In this document: positions 36,624 through 46,083 of the stretch, one piece after another
Numbering within the stretch: the stretch's first letter is position 1
How the letters are laid out: each line of letters begins with the position of its first letter
Assembly (NCBI GenBank): GCA_030148225.1
Contig: JASBTX010000038.1
Coordinates: 62,001 to 126,000, forward strand
Origin: Paracoccaceae bacterium
Lineage (GTDB): Bacteria; Pseudomonadota; Alphaproteobacteria; Rhodobacterales; Rhodobacteraceae
Direction: 5' to 3'
Length of the DNA: 64,000 bases
The notes under the pieces: generated by a model
Told to the model about the DNA's origin: nothing
Databases searched by the model: none
Seen by the model: only the letters and a program-made list of their open reading frames with translations
Made by a program: the position numbers and the translations under genes

Positions 36624-37991
36624 ATGACACGGGCCTGGAACAAGTCGGACTGGCGCAGCAAACCACGCGTACAGATGCCGGACTATACTGACGCCACAGC
36701 GCTGAACGCGGTTGAGGCGCAGCTGGCCAAGTATCCGCCGCTTGTTTTTGCCGGTGAGGCGCGCAAGCTCAAGGCGTCGCTGGGCGATGTGGCGGCGGGC
36801 CGGGGGTTCCTGTTGCAAGGGGGCGACTGCGCCGAGAGCTTCTCGGAATTCAGCGCCGACAATATCCGCGACACGTTCAAGGTGATGCTGCAGATGGCGA
36901 TGGTGCTGACCTATGGCGCCAAAATGCCGGTGATCAAGGTCGGCCGCATGGCGGGCCAGTTTGCCAAGCCACGCTCGGCGCCGACAGAGACGGTAAACGG
37001 TATCGAATTGCCATCTTACCGTGGTGATATCATCAATGAACTGGATTTCACGCCCGAGGCGCGCATCCCCGACCCGGCCAAGATGCTGCAGGCCTATACT
37101 CAGGCGGCGGCAACGCTGAACCTGCTCAGGGCGTTTAGCCATGGCGGTTACGCCGATGTGCATCAGGTTCATGCATGGACGCTGGGCTTTACCGAGGGCG
37201 ATAAGGCCACAAAATACCGCGATATGGCCAACCGTATCTCGGACACGCTGGATTTCATGACGGCGGCAGGGGTGAACCAGCAAACCGCGCATACGTTGCA
37301 GTCGGTGGATTTCTACACCAGCCACGAGGCGCTGCTGCTGGAATATGAAGAGGCGCTCTGCCGGGTTGATTCGACGACCGGACAGCATATTGCCGGATCG
37401 GGCCACATGATTTGGATCGGGGACCGGACCCGCCAGCCCGACGGGGCGCATGTGGAATTTGCCCGTGGCGTCAGCAATCCGATCGGGTTGAAATGCGGCC
37501 CGTCGACCACGACCGATGATCTCAAGCTGTTGATGGAGCGGCTCAACCCGGAAAACGAGGCCGGTCGTCTGACGCTGATCGCGCGTTTCGGTGCCGGTCA
37601 GGTGGGCGATCATCTGCCGCGGCTTATCCGGGCGGTCGAGGAAGAGGGCGCGCGCGTCGTCTGGTCCTGCGATCCGATGCATGGCAACACGATCAAGTCG
37701 TCCTCGGGCTACAAGACGCGGCCCTTCGACAGCGTTCTGCGCGAGGTGCAGGAGTTTTTTGCCATTCACAAATCCGAAGGCACCATCCCCGGCGGCGTCC
37801 ATTTCGAGATGACGGGTCAGGATGTGACCGAATGCACCGGCGGCGTGCGCGCCGTCTCGGACGAGGACCTTTCGGACCGGTATCACACTGCCTGCGACCC
37901 GCGGCTCAATGCCAGCCAGGCGCTCGAGCTTGCCTTCCTCGTTGCCGAGGAGTTGCAGGCGCGTCAGGTCGACCTCGCCGCCGCGATGTAA
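36624..37991 (+). CDS. Class II 3-deoxy-7-phosphoheptulonate (DAHP) synthase
   Basis: A 455-residue enzyme of the plant/mycobacterial-type (class II) DAHP synthases. It condenses phosphoenolpyruvate and erythrose 4-phosphate in the first step of the shikimate pathway. Clear blocks are [33 protein letters not shown] and [20 protein letters not shown]. The start is the ATG at 36624 with TGGAG eight bases upstream; a TTG six bases earlier is less likely. The gene stands alone, with its own promoter candidate and a strong terminator. How it is feedback-regulated cannot be told from sequence. Confidence 0.95.
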   Translation: MTRAWNKSDWRSKPRVQMPDYTDATALNAVEAQLAKYPPLVFAGEARKLKASLGDVAAGRGFLLQGGDCAESFSEFSADNIRDTFKVMLQMAMVLTYGAKMPVIKVGRMAGQFAKPRSAPTETVNGIELPSYRGDIINELDFTPEARIPDPAKMLQAYTQAAATLNLLRAFSHGGYADVHQVHAWTLGFTEGDKATKYRDMANRISDTLDFMTAAGVNQQTAHTLQSVDFYTSHEALLLEYEEALCRVDSTTGQHIAGSGHMIWIGDRTRQPDGAHVEFARGVSNPIGLKCGPSTTTDDLKLLMERLNPENEAGRLTLIARFGAGQVGDHLPRLIRAVEEEGARVVWSCDPMHGNTIKSSSGYKTRPFDSVLREVQEFFAIHKSEGTIPGGVHFEMTGQDVTECTGGVRAVSDEDLSDRYHTACDPRLNASQALELAFLVAEELQARQVDLAAAM

Positions 37992-37999
37992 CTGTCATA

Positions 38000-38041
38000 T
38001 TTGGTTAAGTATCGTGAGCAATAGTCTCATTAATAACCAAA
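38000..38041. promoter_or_regulatory. Long inverted repeat after the DAHP synthase gene
   Basis: TTTGGTTA (38000-38007) and TAACCAAA (38034-38041) are perfect inverted repeats. They enclose a smaller TGAG/CTCA dyad, so the whole could form a stem with internal loops just before the terminator. Its role is unknown; 3'-end processing or protein binding are options. Confidence 0.4.
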
Positions 38042-38056
38042 AATAGCCGAATTGGG

Positions 38057-38096
38057 CCCGGTGCGCGGATTCCCTGCGCGCCGGGCTGGATTTTTT
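38057..38096 (+). terminator. Rho-independent terminator of the DAHP synthase gene
   Basis: CCCGGTGCGC (38057-38066) pairs with GCGCGCCGGG (38076-38085) with one G-U wobble, and TTTTTT follows at 38091-38096. It lies 66 bases after the stop codon. Confidence 0.82.
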
Positions 38097-38145
38097 GCCA
38101 AACAGGTTTTATGCGCGGGTCATCCACTGAACCGAGACCCCGCAT

Positions 38146-40032
38146 ATGGAAACAATCGCCCTGACCCCGGAAATGATCGCCGTTCTGGGCTTTCTCGGGT
38201 TTACGGTGTTTCTGTTCGTCTCCGAGATCGTGCGCGTCGATCTGGCGGCGATTCTGGTCATGGTGATGCTGGGTGCTGCCAGCTATGCCCCCGGTTTTGA
38301 AAATCTTGCCGATATCAACCGCCTGTTCGAAGGGTTCGGCTCGAACGCCGTCATCTCGATCATCGCGGTGATGATCATCGGCGCGGGTCTGGACAAGACC
38401 GGGCTGATGAGCACGGTCGCGTCTAAAATCCTCAAGATCGGCGGCACCCGCGAGGCAAGGATCGTCCCGATCATATCCTCCAGCGTCGGGTTCATTTCGT
38501 CATTCATGCAGAATGTCGGCGCGGCAGCACTGTTTCTGCCCGTGGTCAGCCGGATTTCGGCGCGCACCGAGATCCCGCTAAGTCGCCTGCTGATGCCGAT
38601 GGGATTCTGTGCGATCCTGGGCGGTACGATGACGATGGTCGGCTCATCGCCGCTGATCCTTCTGAACGATCTGATCCTGTCGACAAATCGTGATCTTGCC
38701 CCGGATCAGCAAATGCAGACCTTTGGTCTTTTCGACGTGACCCCCGTGGGCATCACACTCGTGGTCACAGGTATCCTGTATTTTGTGTTCTTTGGGCGGT
38801 TTGTACTGCCCAAGGCGGCGACGCCTGCCGAGGGTGTGACCGGGCAGTCGATGAAGGACTATCTCAAGCGTCTCTACGGGCTGAAGGCCGATCTGGTCGA
38901 GGTCGAGGTGCCCGAGGGATCGATCCTGGTCGGTCACACGCTCAACGATATTGCCGAGGCCAACCACCTTTATGTGATCGGGACAAATTTCCGGGGCAAG
39001 ACCGCACTCGCTCCGCCAAATGATATCCAGATCGAGGCACCCTGCCGTCTGGCCATACTGGGCAGGCGCAAGGTGATTGCGGAATTTGCCGAAATCTTCG
39101 GCCTGCGCGTGCTGCCGCAGCTGGACGTTTTTGCCGAGGAAGTGGCCGCGACCAAATCCGGCGTCGCCGAGATTCTGATCCCGCCCCATTCCGAACTGGT
39201 CGGAAAATCGGCCCGCGACATGCGCATGCGCATCGTCTATGAACTGAGCCTTCTGGCGATCCGGCGCGGTGAAAACACGCTGAGCCATGTCGAGACCGAG
39301 GAACATCACGCCTCGCGGATCGGGCGCGAGCCGATGCAGGCCGGCGACACGATGGTTGTGCACACCACATGGGAGGCGCTGACCCGCGTCAACAAGGACC
39401 GCAATTTCGTCGTCGTGACCACCGATTTTCCGCAGGAAGAGCTGCGCCCGACCAAGGTGGGCTGGGCGCTGTTGTTCTTCCTGATTGCGCTGGGGCTGAT
39501 CCTGTTTTCCGATCTGCGCCTGTCGCTTTGTCTGCTGATCGGTGCCATCGGCATGATCGTGACGCGCGTTCTGTCGATCGACGAGGCCTACGAGGCGGTG
39601 GGGTGGAACACCGTCTTTCTGTTGGCCAGTCTGATCCCGCTGGGTCAGGCGGTGCAGTCAACGGGCACGGCGGAATGGATCGCGCTGCAGATCCTCTCGC
39701 TGCTGGACGGCTGGCCGATCTGGGCATTGCAGGCGGGCGTGGCGGTGCTGGCCACGATCTTTACGCTGGTTATGTCGAATGTGGGGGCGACTGTTCTGCT
39801 GGTGCCGCTGGCGGTGTCAATTGCCATCGCTGCCGGGGGTGATCCGGCGATATTCGCGCTGACGGTGGCGATTTCCACCTCGAACTCGTTCCTGATCCCC
39901 ACCCATCAGGTCAATGCGCTGATCATGGTGCCGGGGCGCTACAAGGTGGCTGATTTCGTGCGCGCTGGCGGGATCATGACGCTGCTATTCCTCGTCGTCT
40001 CGATGATCATGCTCGAGCTTGTCTTTGGATGA
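38146..40032 (+). CDS. SLC13/DASS-family transporter with two TrkA-C domains
   Basis: A 628-residue inner-membrane protein. The N-terminal half (about 1-215) and the C-terminal part (about 440-628) each hold five or six hydrophobic segments. Between them are two soluble RCK_C/TrkA-C domains (VEVPEGSILVGHTLNDIAEA; ILIPPHSELVGKSARDMRM). This arrangement is typical of bacterial sodium/sulfate or sodium/dicarboxylate symporters and related anion carriers; the substrate is not readable. The TrkA-C domains probably sense a ligand. Its 3' end overlaps the convergent PAS_5 gene by 48 bases. Confidence 0.88.
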   Translation: METIALTPEMIAVLGFLGFTVFLFVSEIVRVDLAAILVMVMLGAASYAPGFENLADINRLFEGFGSNAVISIIAVMIIGAGLDKTGLMSTVASKILKIGGTREARIVPIISSSVGFISSFMQNVGAAALFLPVVSRISARTEIPLSRLLMPMGFCAILGGTMTMVGSSPLILLNDLILSTNRDLAPDQQMQTFGLFDVTPVGITLVVTGILYFVFFGRFVLPKAATPAEGVTGQSMKDYLKRLYGLKADLVEVEVPEGSILVGHTLNDIAEANHLYVIGTNFRGKTALAPPNDIQIEAPCRLAILGRRKVIAEFAEIFGLRVLPQLDVFAEEVAATKSGVAEILIPPHSELVGKSARDMRMRIVYELSLLAIRRGENTLSHVETEEHHASRIGREPMQAGDTMVVHTTWEALTRVNKDRNFVVVTTDFPQEELRPTKVGWALLFFLIALGLILFSDLRLSLCLLIGAIGMIVTRVLSIDEAYEAVGWNTVFLLASLIPLGQAVQSTGTAEWIALQILSLLDGWPIWALQAGVAVLATIFTLVMSNVGATVLLVPLAVSIAIAAGGDPAIFALTVAISTSNSFLIPTHQVNALIMVPGRYKVADFVRAGGIMTLLFLVVSMIMLELVFG

Positions 40033-40662
40033 CACGAGCCTGAGATAGGGCACCGGACCCTCGGCAAACCCTGCGCCTGCTGCCCCGCTGCCCCGGGTGC
40101 GGGGCATAATTTTCCCGCCGCGACGGGGATTGTCCTGACCGGTCAACGCCACGATATCGGGCCGCCCCCTGATCCGACGGGCCGCGCGATCCTGCGCCCC
40201 CCGCCCGGGCACATAGCTGCCCAATGCCCGCGACGGCGCCCCCTGCTGATCAAGAAGCGGTAAAAGCGTCAGGTAGCCCGAGACCGGCGCGCCGGGCAGC
40301 CCCGTTTCAAGCCGGAGCCATGCCGGGCGGCTGAATACCCGGCCCAGAAGCGCAGCGATCCGCACCGCATCCCCGGGCGCAAAAAACCCGGCAAAGCCCA
40401 GCCCGCGCGCGTCCCGCCCATAGAGCGCATTGACCGAACGCCCGGCCACGCGGAACGCGGCCGCATTATCCCCCTGACATTCAAGGATGAAGGCGTGGTC
40501 CAGCACATCCTCGAGTGCGCGCGGATCGATATCGGCGCGCGCGGGAATGTCGCCACCATCACGCAAACTGTCCCAATACCGAAAAATGGCCTCTCCTACC
40601 TGTTCTGGCGTCATTGCATTCCCGTGCAGACGGCAATCGCTCGCTGTGTCCCTGTCCTGCAT
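39985..40662 (-). CDS. PAS_5-type PAS domain protein
   Basis: A 225-residue soluble protein. A single PAS-like domain (about 15-150) with RYWDSLRDGGDIPARADIDP, AFRVAGRSVNALYGRDARGL and LPLLDQQGAPSRALGSYVP matches the PAS_5 group that is frequent in alphaproteobacteria. No kinase, cyclase or DNA-binding domain follows; the C-terminal 60 residues are basic and low in complexity. I choose the ATG at 40662 because AGGGGAAAGG lies just upstream; ATG at 40614 and the longer frame to 40758 are alternatives. Function unknown; it overlaps the transporter gene end. Confidence 0.75.
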   Translation of the reverse strand: MQDRDTASDCRLHGNAMTPEQVGEAIFRYWDSLRDGGDIPARADIDPRALEDVLDHAFILECQGDNAAAFRVAGRSVNALYGRDARGLGFAGFFAPGDAVRIAALLGRVFSRPAWLRLETGLPGAPVSGYLTLLPLLDQQGAPSRALGSYVPGRGAQDRAARRIRGRPDIVALTGQDNPRRGGKIMPRTRGSGAAGAGFAEGPVPYLRLVSSKDKLEHDHRDDEE

Positions 40663-40818
40663 GCGCGGCCTTTCCCCTGGCGAAAAGGGTTGGTTTCGCG
40701 CGATGAGTTGTTCCGCCTCCCGGCGTCTGTTAACCCTGCGCTCAGAAACATTACCCAAATCTTAACCGGGCAGGGGTATCGCACAGGTTTTCGAAAATTG
40801 GCGCGAGAAGAGTGTTAA

Positions 40819-41715
40819 ATGGTTAACTCGATGACCGGATTTGCCGCCGGGACCGGCGCGGCAGAAGGGTTCGACTGGAGTTGGGATCTGCGCAGCGTCA
40901 ATGCGCGCGGGCTGGATCTGCGCCTGAGGGTGCCGGACTGGATCAGCGGGCTGGAGCCCGAATTGCGCAAAGCGCTGTCGGCTGCATTGGGGCGCGGGTC
41001 TGTCGCGCTGAGCCTGAGGCTGACGCGCGCGGCGGGCGCGGCGGGGCTGCAGATTGATCCGGGCGGGCTGGCGCAGGCGCTGGACGGAATCGCGCGCGTT
41101 CAGGCGGCAGCTGCGGATGCCGGTATCGCACTTTCAGAAACGCGTGCAGCCGACATTCTGGCCATGCGCGGCGTGAGCGAGGCCCCCCAGACCGACACCG
41201 GCGAGGCCGCGCGGCTGAAGACGGCACTGGTGGCGGATTTCCGCGGGCTGCTGGATCAGCTGCTGGCCATGCGCCGCGACGAGGGGGCGGCGCTGAAGGC
41301 GGTCATCTCCGCGCAGCTGGACGAGATCGCGACACTGACGGTCGCGGCGCAGGAGGCCGCCGGTGCACGCCAGCCGCGCATGCGCGAGACGCTGAAGGCC
41401 GCGCTGGAAGAGATCATGGCAACCACCGCAGAGGGCCTGGATGAGGCGCGGGTGCTGCAGGAACTCGCGGTTCTGGCGCTTAAATCCGACGTCACCGAAG
41501 AGCTGGACCGCCTGTCCGCCCATGTTGATGCCGCCCGTGAATTGCTGGATGCCGGTCAGCCAGTGGGGCGGCGGCTGGATTTCCTTTGTCAGGAATTCAA
41601 CCGCGAGGCCAACACGCTCTGCGCCAAATCCGGCGCGGTCGCGCTGACGCGGATCGGGCTTGACCTGAAAGCCGCCATCGATCAGATGCGCGAGCAGATC
41701 CAGAACGTGGAGTGA
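40819..41715 (+). CDS. yicC: YicC/YloC-family endoribonuclease
   Basis: A 298-residue protein with the YicC N-terminal domain starting at MTGFAAGTGAAEGFDWSWDL and SVNARGLDLRLRVP, and the C-terminal DUF1732-type block (LDFLCQEFNREANTLCAKSG). Family members are endoribonucleases acting on RNA such as sRNA. The adjacent guanylate kinase, 3 bases downstream, is the usual partner in many bacteria. The start ATG GTT at 40819 has only a weak ribosome site. It is the first gene of a six-gene co-directional run. Confidence 0.93.
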   Translation: MVNSMTGFAAGTGAAEGFDWSWDLRSVNARGLDLRLRVPDWISGLEPELRKALSAALGRGSVALSLRLTRAAGAAGLQIDPGGLAQALDGIARVQAAAADAGIALSETRAADILAMRGVSEAPQTDTGEAARLKTALVADFRGLLDQLLAMRRDEGAALKAVISAQLDEIATLTVAAQEAAGARQPRMRETLKAALEEIMATTAEGLDEARVLQELAVLALKSDVTEELDRLSAHVDAARELLDAGQPVGRRLDFLCQEFNREANTLCAKSGAVALTRIGLDLKAAIDQMREQIQNVE

Positions 41716-41718
41716 GAC

Positions 41719-42360
41719 ATGGCCGGTCGCCGGGGGCTTTTGATCATCCTGTCGTCGCCTTCGGGCGCGGGCAAGAGCACGCTGGCCCGCCGCATGATGG
41801 CCTGGGACCCGACGCTCAAGTTTTCCGTCTCGGCCACGACCCGGGCACCGCGCCCGGGGGAGACGGACGGGGTTGAGTATTTTTTCAAAGAAGAAGATGA
41901 GTTTCGCGCCATGATCGCGGCGGGTGACATGCTCGAGCATGCGCAGGTCTTCGGCCATTTCTACGGATCACCGCGCGCACCGGTCGAGGCGGCCATCGGT
42001 GCGGGGCAGGACGTGCTTTTTGACATTGACTGGCAGGGCGGGCAGCAGATCCGGAACTCGGTGCTGGGCAAGCATACATTGTCGGTTTTCATCCTGCCGC
42101 CCTCGATCCGCGAACTGGAGCGGCGGCTGTGTACGCGCGGGCAGGACAGCGGTGACGTGATCGCGCGGCGCATGCAGAAGAGCCGCGACGAGATCAGCCA
42201 CTGGCCCGAATATGATTACGTGCTGATCAATGACGATCTGGAGGAGACGGCGGAAAGGCTGAAGACCATCATCACCGCCGAGCGGATGCGCATTTCACAG
42301 CAGCCTGATCTGGTGGAGATCGTGCGGGGGCTGAACGCGGAATTCGAGGACAGGACATGA
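41719..42360 (+). CDS. gmk: Guanylate kinase
   Basis: A 213-residue P-loop kinase phosphorylating GMP to GDP. Walker A is SPSGAGKST (about 13-21), followed by [20 protein letters not shown], the GMP-binding block. Length and motifs are standard. It overlaps the next gene by 4 bases and follows yicC by 3 bases, so it is co-transcribed with both. Confidence 0.97.
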   Translation: MAGRRGLLIILSSPSGAGKSTLARRMMAWDPTLKFSVSATTRAPRPGETDGVEYFFKEEDEFRAMIAAGDMLEHAQVFGHFYGSPRAPVEAAIGAGQDVLFDIDWQGGQQIRNSVLGKHTLSVFILPPSIRELERRLCTRGQDSGDVIARRMQKSRDEISHWPEYDYVLINDDLEETAERLKTIITAERMRISQQPDLVEIVRGLNAEFEDRT

Positions 42361-42887
42361 CGATTTATGCGCTGGGCGATGCGCGGCCCGAGATCGCCGA
42401 AGACAGCTGGATTGCCCCGAATGCGACGGTGCTGGGCCGGGTGGTACTGGCGCGGGGTGCTTCGGTCTGGTTCGGGGCGGTGCTGCGCGGCGACAATGAG
42501 CCGATCAGGGTTGGCGAGGGCAGCAATATTCAGGAGAATGCGGTTCTGCACACGGATATGGGCTTTCCGCTGGAAATCGGGCGCGACTGCACGATCGGGC
42601 ACCGGGCCATGCTGCATGGCTGCACCATTGGTGACGGGTCGCTGATCGGCATGGGTGCTACCGTGCTGAACGGTGCGGTGATCGGGCGGAACTGTCTGAT
42701 CGGTGCCGGGGCGCTGATTACCGAGGGCAAGGTGATCGAGGACGGGTCGATGGTGCTGGGGGCGCCGGGGCGCGTTGTCAGAATGCTGGACGCGGCCGAG
42801 ATCGCGGGCCTCGGCGCCTCGGCCGCCGGTTACCGCGACAACATGCGCCGCTTTCGCGAGACGCTGGCGCCGCTGGACGAGGGTTAG
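42357..42887 (+). CDS. Gamma-class carbonic anhydrase-like hexapeptide protein
   Basis: A 176-residue left-handed beta-helix protein. The three probable metal-ligand histidines of gamma carbonic anhydrases are present: H65 in NAVLHTDMG, and H82 and H87 in GHRAMLHGC. It probably binds zinc as a trimer. Related proteins (YrdA, PaaY) have carbonic anhydrase or thioesterase activity, so the reaction is not certain. It sits between gmk and the transsulfuration enzyme gene, coupled to gmk. Confidence 0.9.
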   Translation: MTIYALGDARPEIAEDSWIAPNATVLGRVVLARGASVWFGAVLRGDNEPIRVGEGSNIQENAVLHTDMGFPLEIGRDCTIGHRAMLHGCTIGDGSLIGMGATVLNGAVIGRNCLIGAGALITEGKVIEDGSMVLGAPGRVVRMLDAAEIAGLGASAAGYRDNMRRFRETLAPLDEG

Positions 42888-42890
42888 GAG

Positions 42891-44072
42891 ATGGCACGCA
42901 AACCACCCAACATGGTGCGCCGGGTCGCCTTTCCCGAGAGCCTGAGCCGGCCCGTGGCGACGCCATTGCAGCCATCGATCGTCTATGCTTCGCGCACGCC
43001 CGATGAGCTGGATGATCAGTATGAGGGGCGCGAGAAGGGGTTCACCTATTCGCGCGAGGGTCATCCCAATGCCGAATTGCTGGCCGGTAAGATCGATCAG
43101 CTGGAAGGGGTGACGGGTGGCATCGTTGTCTCGTCGGGTATGGCGGCGGTGTCGGTCATGTTTCTGGGGCTGTTGCGCGCGGGCGATCACGTGATCGGCG
43201 GCAACCAGCTTTATGGCCGGTCGCTGAGGCTCATGAACGAGGAATTGCCGCGCCAGGGGATCGAGACAAGCCTTGCCGATCCGACCGACATTTCAGCCAT
43301 CGCCGCCGCGATCCGGCCCAATACGCGGCTGATCCTGATCGAGACAGTGTCGAACCCGACGATTAGGGTTGCCGATGTGGAAGGGATCATTGCGCTGGCG
43401 CGGGACCGCGGCATCCTGATCGCGGTCGACAATACCTTTACCACGCCGCTGGCGGTGCAGCCGCTGCGTCTGGGCGCCGATATTGTTATCCATTCGATAT
43501 CCAAACTGATGGGCGGGCATTCCGACGTGATGCTGGGCTATGTCGCGGCGCGGGAGGCGGCGCTGAATACCCGCATGGAGAGCGTGGCGGTGACCTATGG
43601 TTTTACCGGCAGCCCGTTTGACTGCTGGCTGGCCGAGCGCGGGCTTTTCACCTTTGCGCTGCGCTATCAGCAGGCCGAGGCCAATGCGGCGGCGCTGGCC
43701 GATCACATCGCCGGATTGCCGGGGGTGGAGCGGGTGCTCTATCCCGGTCGGGGTGATCATCCCGATCACAACCGGGCGGTGGCGCTGTTGGCGGGGCGCT
43801 ATGCCAATATGCTGAGCTTTGTCGTCAGTGGCGGTCGCGCGGCGGCCAACCGTCTGGCTTCGGCTGTGCCGGGGCTCGCCTTTGCGCCGACTTTGGGTGA
43901 TGTCGGCACGACGCTGTCGCATCCGATGTCATCGTCGCATCGCGCCCTTTCGCCCGAGGAGCAGGCGCGCATCGGCATCAGCGAGGGATTTTTCAGGGTA
44001 TCGGTCGGTATCGAGGATATCGATCTTCTGCGCGCGGATTTCGAAACCGCCATCGGGGCGGCGCGCGGATAA
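42891..44072 (+). CDS. PLP-dependent transsulfuration-family enzyme
   Basis: A 393-residue Cys/Met metabolism PLP enzyme. K205 in HSISKLMGGHSDVMLGYV forms the Schiff base, and SSGMAAVSVMFLGLL and YSREGHPNAELLAGKI are typical blocks. The family includes cystathionine gamma-synthase, cystathionine gamma-lyase, O-acetylhomoserine sulfhydrylase and methionine gamma-lyase. Sequence alone does not separate them here, so no symbol is given. It lies 3 bases after the carbonic-anhydrase-like gene and 3 bases before phoR. Confidence 0.88.
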   Translation: MARKPPNMVRRVAFPESLSRPVATPLQPSIVYASRTPDELDDQYEGREKGFTYSREGHPNAELLAGKIDQLEGVTGGIVVSSGMAAVSVMFLGLLRAGDHVIGGNQLYGRSLRLMNEELPRQGIETSLADPTDISAIAAAIRPNTRLILIETVSNPTIRVADVEGIIALARDRGILIAVDNTFTTPLAVQPLRLGADIVIHSISKLMGGHSDVMLGYVAAREAALNTRMESVAVTYGFTGSPFDCWLAERGLFTFALRYQQAEANAAALADHIAGLPGVERVLYPGRGDHPDHNRAVALLAGRYANMLSFVVSGGRAAANRLASAVPGLAFAPTLGDVGTTLSHPMSSSHRALSPEEQARIGISEGFFRVSVGIEDIDLLRADFETAIGAARG

Positions 44073-44075
44073 TCC

Positions 44076-45116
44076 ATGCAGTTCGATCCGATCCGCGCCG
44101 TGACCCGCAACCTGCCTTTGCCGGTCATCGTTCTGGATGCGGCCGAGCGGGTGCAGGTGGTCAATGACGCGGCGCGCGATCTGATCGGTGCCGGGCTGGA
44201 AGGGCGTCATTATGTGACCGTGCTGCGCCAGCCCTCGGTATCGGGCGCCATTGACGCGGCCTATCGCACCAGCGCGCCGCAGCGGGGACGCCACGTGGTC
44301 AGCGCGGCGGAAGGCGAGATCAGTTTTGACGTCAGGGTTCAGCCCTTTTACCTGCAGGAAGAGGGGGCGCTGGTGTTGAGTTTCGAGGACACGACCCCCA
44401 TCGAGACGGCGCGGGCCATGCGGCGGGATTTCGTGGCCAATGTCAGCCACGAGTTGCGCTCGCCCCTGACGGCGGTGCTGGGTTTCATTGAAACGCTGAA
44501 GGGGTCGGCACGCGATGACCCGTCTGCCCGGGCACGTTTTCTGGATGTGATGGAGCATGAGGCGCGGCGGATGAACCGGCTGATCCGCGATCTCTTGTCA
44601 CTGTCACGTGTCGAGGGTGACGCGCGCCAACGCCCCCGTGGCAAGGTCGAGTTGCAGGATATCCTGCGCCTGACCCTGTCGGCGCAGGAGCCGTTGGCGC
44701 AGGAGCATGATGTCACCTTTCAGATCGACGCGCCCGACGGGCCGCTGACGGTGATGGGCGACAGCGATCAGCTGACGCAGGTGTTTCAGAACCTCGTTGA
44801 AAACGCGATCAAATATGGCGGCGACGGGGCGACGGTGACGCTGCGCGTTGCCCCTGTGGAGCGCGACCGGATTTTGCGGCGGCGCGTTCTGCAGGTGGAT
44901 GTGATCGATCAGGGTGCGGGGATCGAGGCCGTGCATCTGCCGCGCCTGACCGAGCGCTTCTACCGGATCGACGATCACCGGTCGCGGGAAAAGGGCGGAA
45001 CCGGGCTGGGGCTGGCCATCGTCAAACATATCATAAGCCGCCACCGCGGGCGGCTGAAGATCGACAGTGAACTGGGCAGGGGGACGGTGTTTTCCGTCTT
45101 TCTGCCGGTGGAGTGA
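44076..45116 (+). CDS. phoR: Phosphate regulon sensor histidine kinase
   Basis: A 346-residue histidine kinase with a PAS domain (about 10-110), the phosphoacceptor block VANVSHELRSPLTAVLGF with H125, and an HATPase_c domain (NLVENAIKYGG, VIDQGAGIE, GGTGLGLAIVKH). No transmembrane segment is visible, so it should be cytosolic or peripherally attached, unlike E. coli PhoR. Its pairing with PhoB is inferred from the adjacent pst-phoU-phoB set. It is separated from phoB by the GT8 gene and pstSCAB-phoU, and belongs to the upstream yicC-gmk transcript. Confidence 0.9.
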   Translation: MQFDPIRAVTRNLPLPVIVLDAAERVQVVNDAARDLIGAGLEGRHYVTVLRQPSVSGAIDAAYRTSAPQRGRHVVSAAEGEISFDVRVQPFYLQEEGALVLSFEDTTPIETARAMRRDFVANVSHELRSPLTAVLGFIETLKGSARDDPSARARFLDVMEHEARRMNRLIRDLLSLSRVEGDARQRPRGKVELQDILRLTLSAQEPLAQEHDVTFQIDAPDGPLTVMGDSDQLTQVFQNLVENAIKYGGDGATVTLRVAPVERDRILRRRVLQVDVIDQGAGIEAVHLPRLTERFYRIDDHRSREKGGTGLGLAIVKHIISRHRGRLKIDSELGRGTVFSVFLPVE

Positions 45117-45117
45117 C

Positions 45118-46032
45118 ATGGAACGCCGTTTCGCCTTTATCACCAACGGGGCCTATCTGAACTGCACCCTGATTTCGATCTATTCGCTCTTGTCGACGGC
45201 GGGCGAACCGGTGGTGATCGATCTGACGCTTGATGCGCCGGATGCGCAGGCGCTGAAGCTGGCCCGGCGCATCGAAACCCTGTCCCATATCACGCGGCTG
45301 GAATTGTCGGTGCTGGATGGCGCGTCGCTGCCGGACAACGACGGATCGCGATTTCCGCGCACGATCTGGGCGCGGCTGAACCTGCCCTTCACCCGGACGG
45401 GGCGGGTTGTCTATGCCGATGGTGATACGATTTTCCGCAAGGACGCGACCCGTCTTTTGCGGATGGATATGCACGGGCTGCCGATCTGGGCCGCGCCCTG
45501 CGCTGATCACGTGCGTCTGCACGAGGCCAACCAAAACCCGTTGCGCCGCCTGATCAGCCCCGCAGACCGCCGCGCCGCCGCAAGCCGGATGCATGATCTG
45601 GATCGGGATGATCTTGCGGGTTGCGTCAATGCGGGGCTGATCGTGTTTGATTGCGACCGATGCGCAGAAATGCCGGATATGCGCCGCCGGCTGGATCCGG
45701 CCATCGCCGCCGGGCTGCCGAATTTCGACAATGATGTGCTGAACAAGGGCTGTGGCGATGTGACGGGGCTGCTGGACCCGGAATGGAACAGCCTTTGGGG
45801 TAATGCCAAGATGCGGTCTTGGTACGTCTCGCGTGCGGTGCAGGGACAGTTCAGACGCTCGATCGAGGATCCGGCGATGGTGCATTTCGCCGGTGGCCGC
45901 AAACCATGGCGCGAACCGGCAGGATCGGGCAGGGGCGGGTTGCGCCGCCGCCAGAGGGCGCGTTTTACGGCCGAATTTCGTCAGGTCTGGGCGGATGCAG
46001 AGCGCGCGCTGGGTGTTTCTCTGCCGCTATGA
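45118..46032 (+). CDS. GT8-like glycosyltransferase
   Basis: A 304-residue soluble glycosyltransferase-A-fold protein. The DxD-type motif is D101-G-D103 in VVYADGDTIFRKD; later blocks CVNAGLIVFDC and MVHFAGGRKPWREP match GT8 retaining transferases (galactinol synthase/LgtC group). No signal peptide or membrane helix is seen. It starts one base after the phoR stop and ends 52 bases before the Pho box of pstS, so it is co-transcribed with phoR rather than with pst. Donor and acceptor are unknown. Confidence 0.85.
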   Translation: MERRFAFITNGAYLNCTLISIYSLLSTAGEPVVIDLTLDAPDAQALKLARRIETLSHITRLELSVLDGASLPDNDGSRFPRTIWARLNLPFTRTGRVVYADGDTIFRKDATRLLRMDMHGLPIWAAPCADHVRLHEANQNPLRRLISPADRRAAASRMHDLDRDDLAGCVNAGLIVFDCDRCAEMPDMRRRLDPAIAAGLPNFDNDVLNKGCGDVTGLLDPEWNSLWGNAKMRSWYVSRAVQGQFRRSIEDPAMVHFAGGRKPWREPAGSGRGGLRRRQRARFTAEFRQVWADAERALGVSLPL

Positions 46033-46083
46033 GACCGGGAAAGATACCCAGGTCGGCAACGATCCGGGCGACGGCGCCTGAAA

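Noticed and set aside
37992..37998. A single CTGTCAT after the DAHP synthase gene as a Pho box
   Set aside because: No second repeat at the required 11-base spacing.
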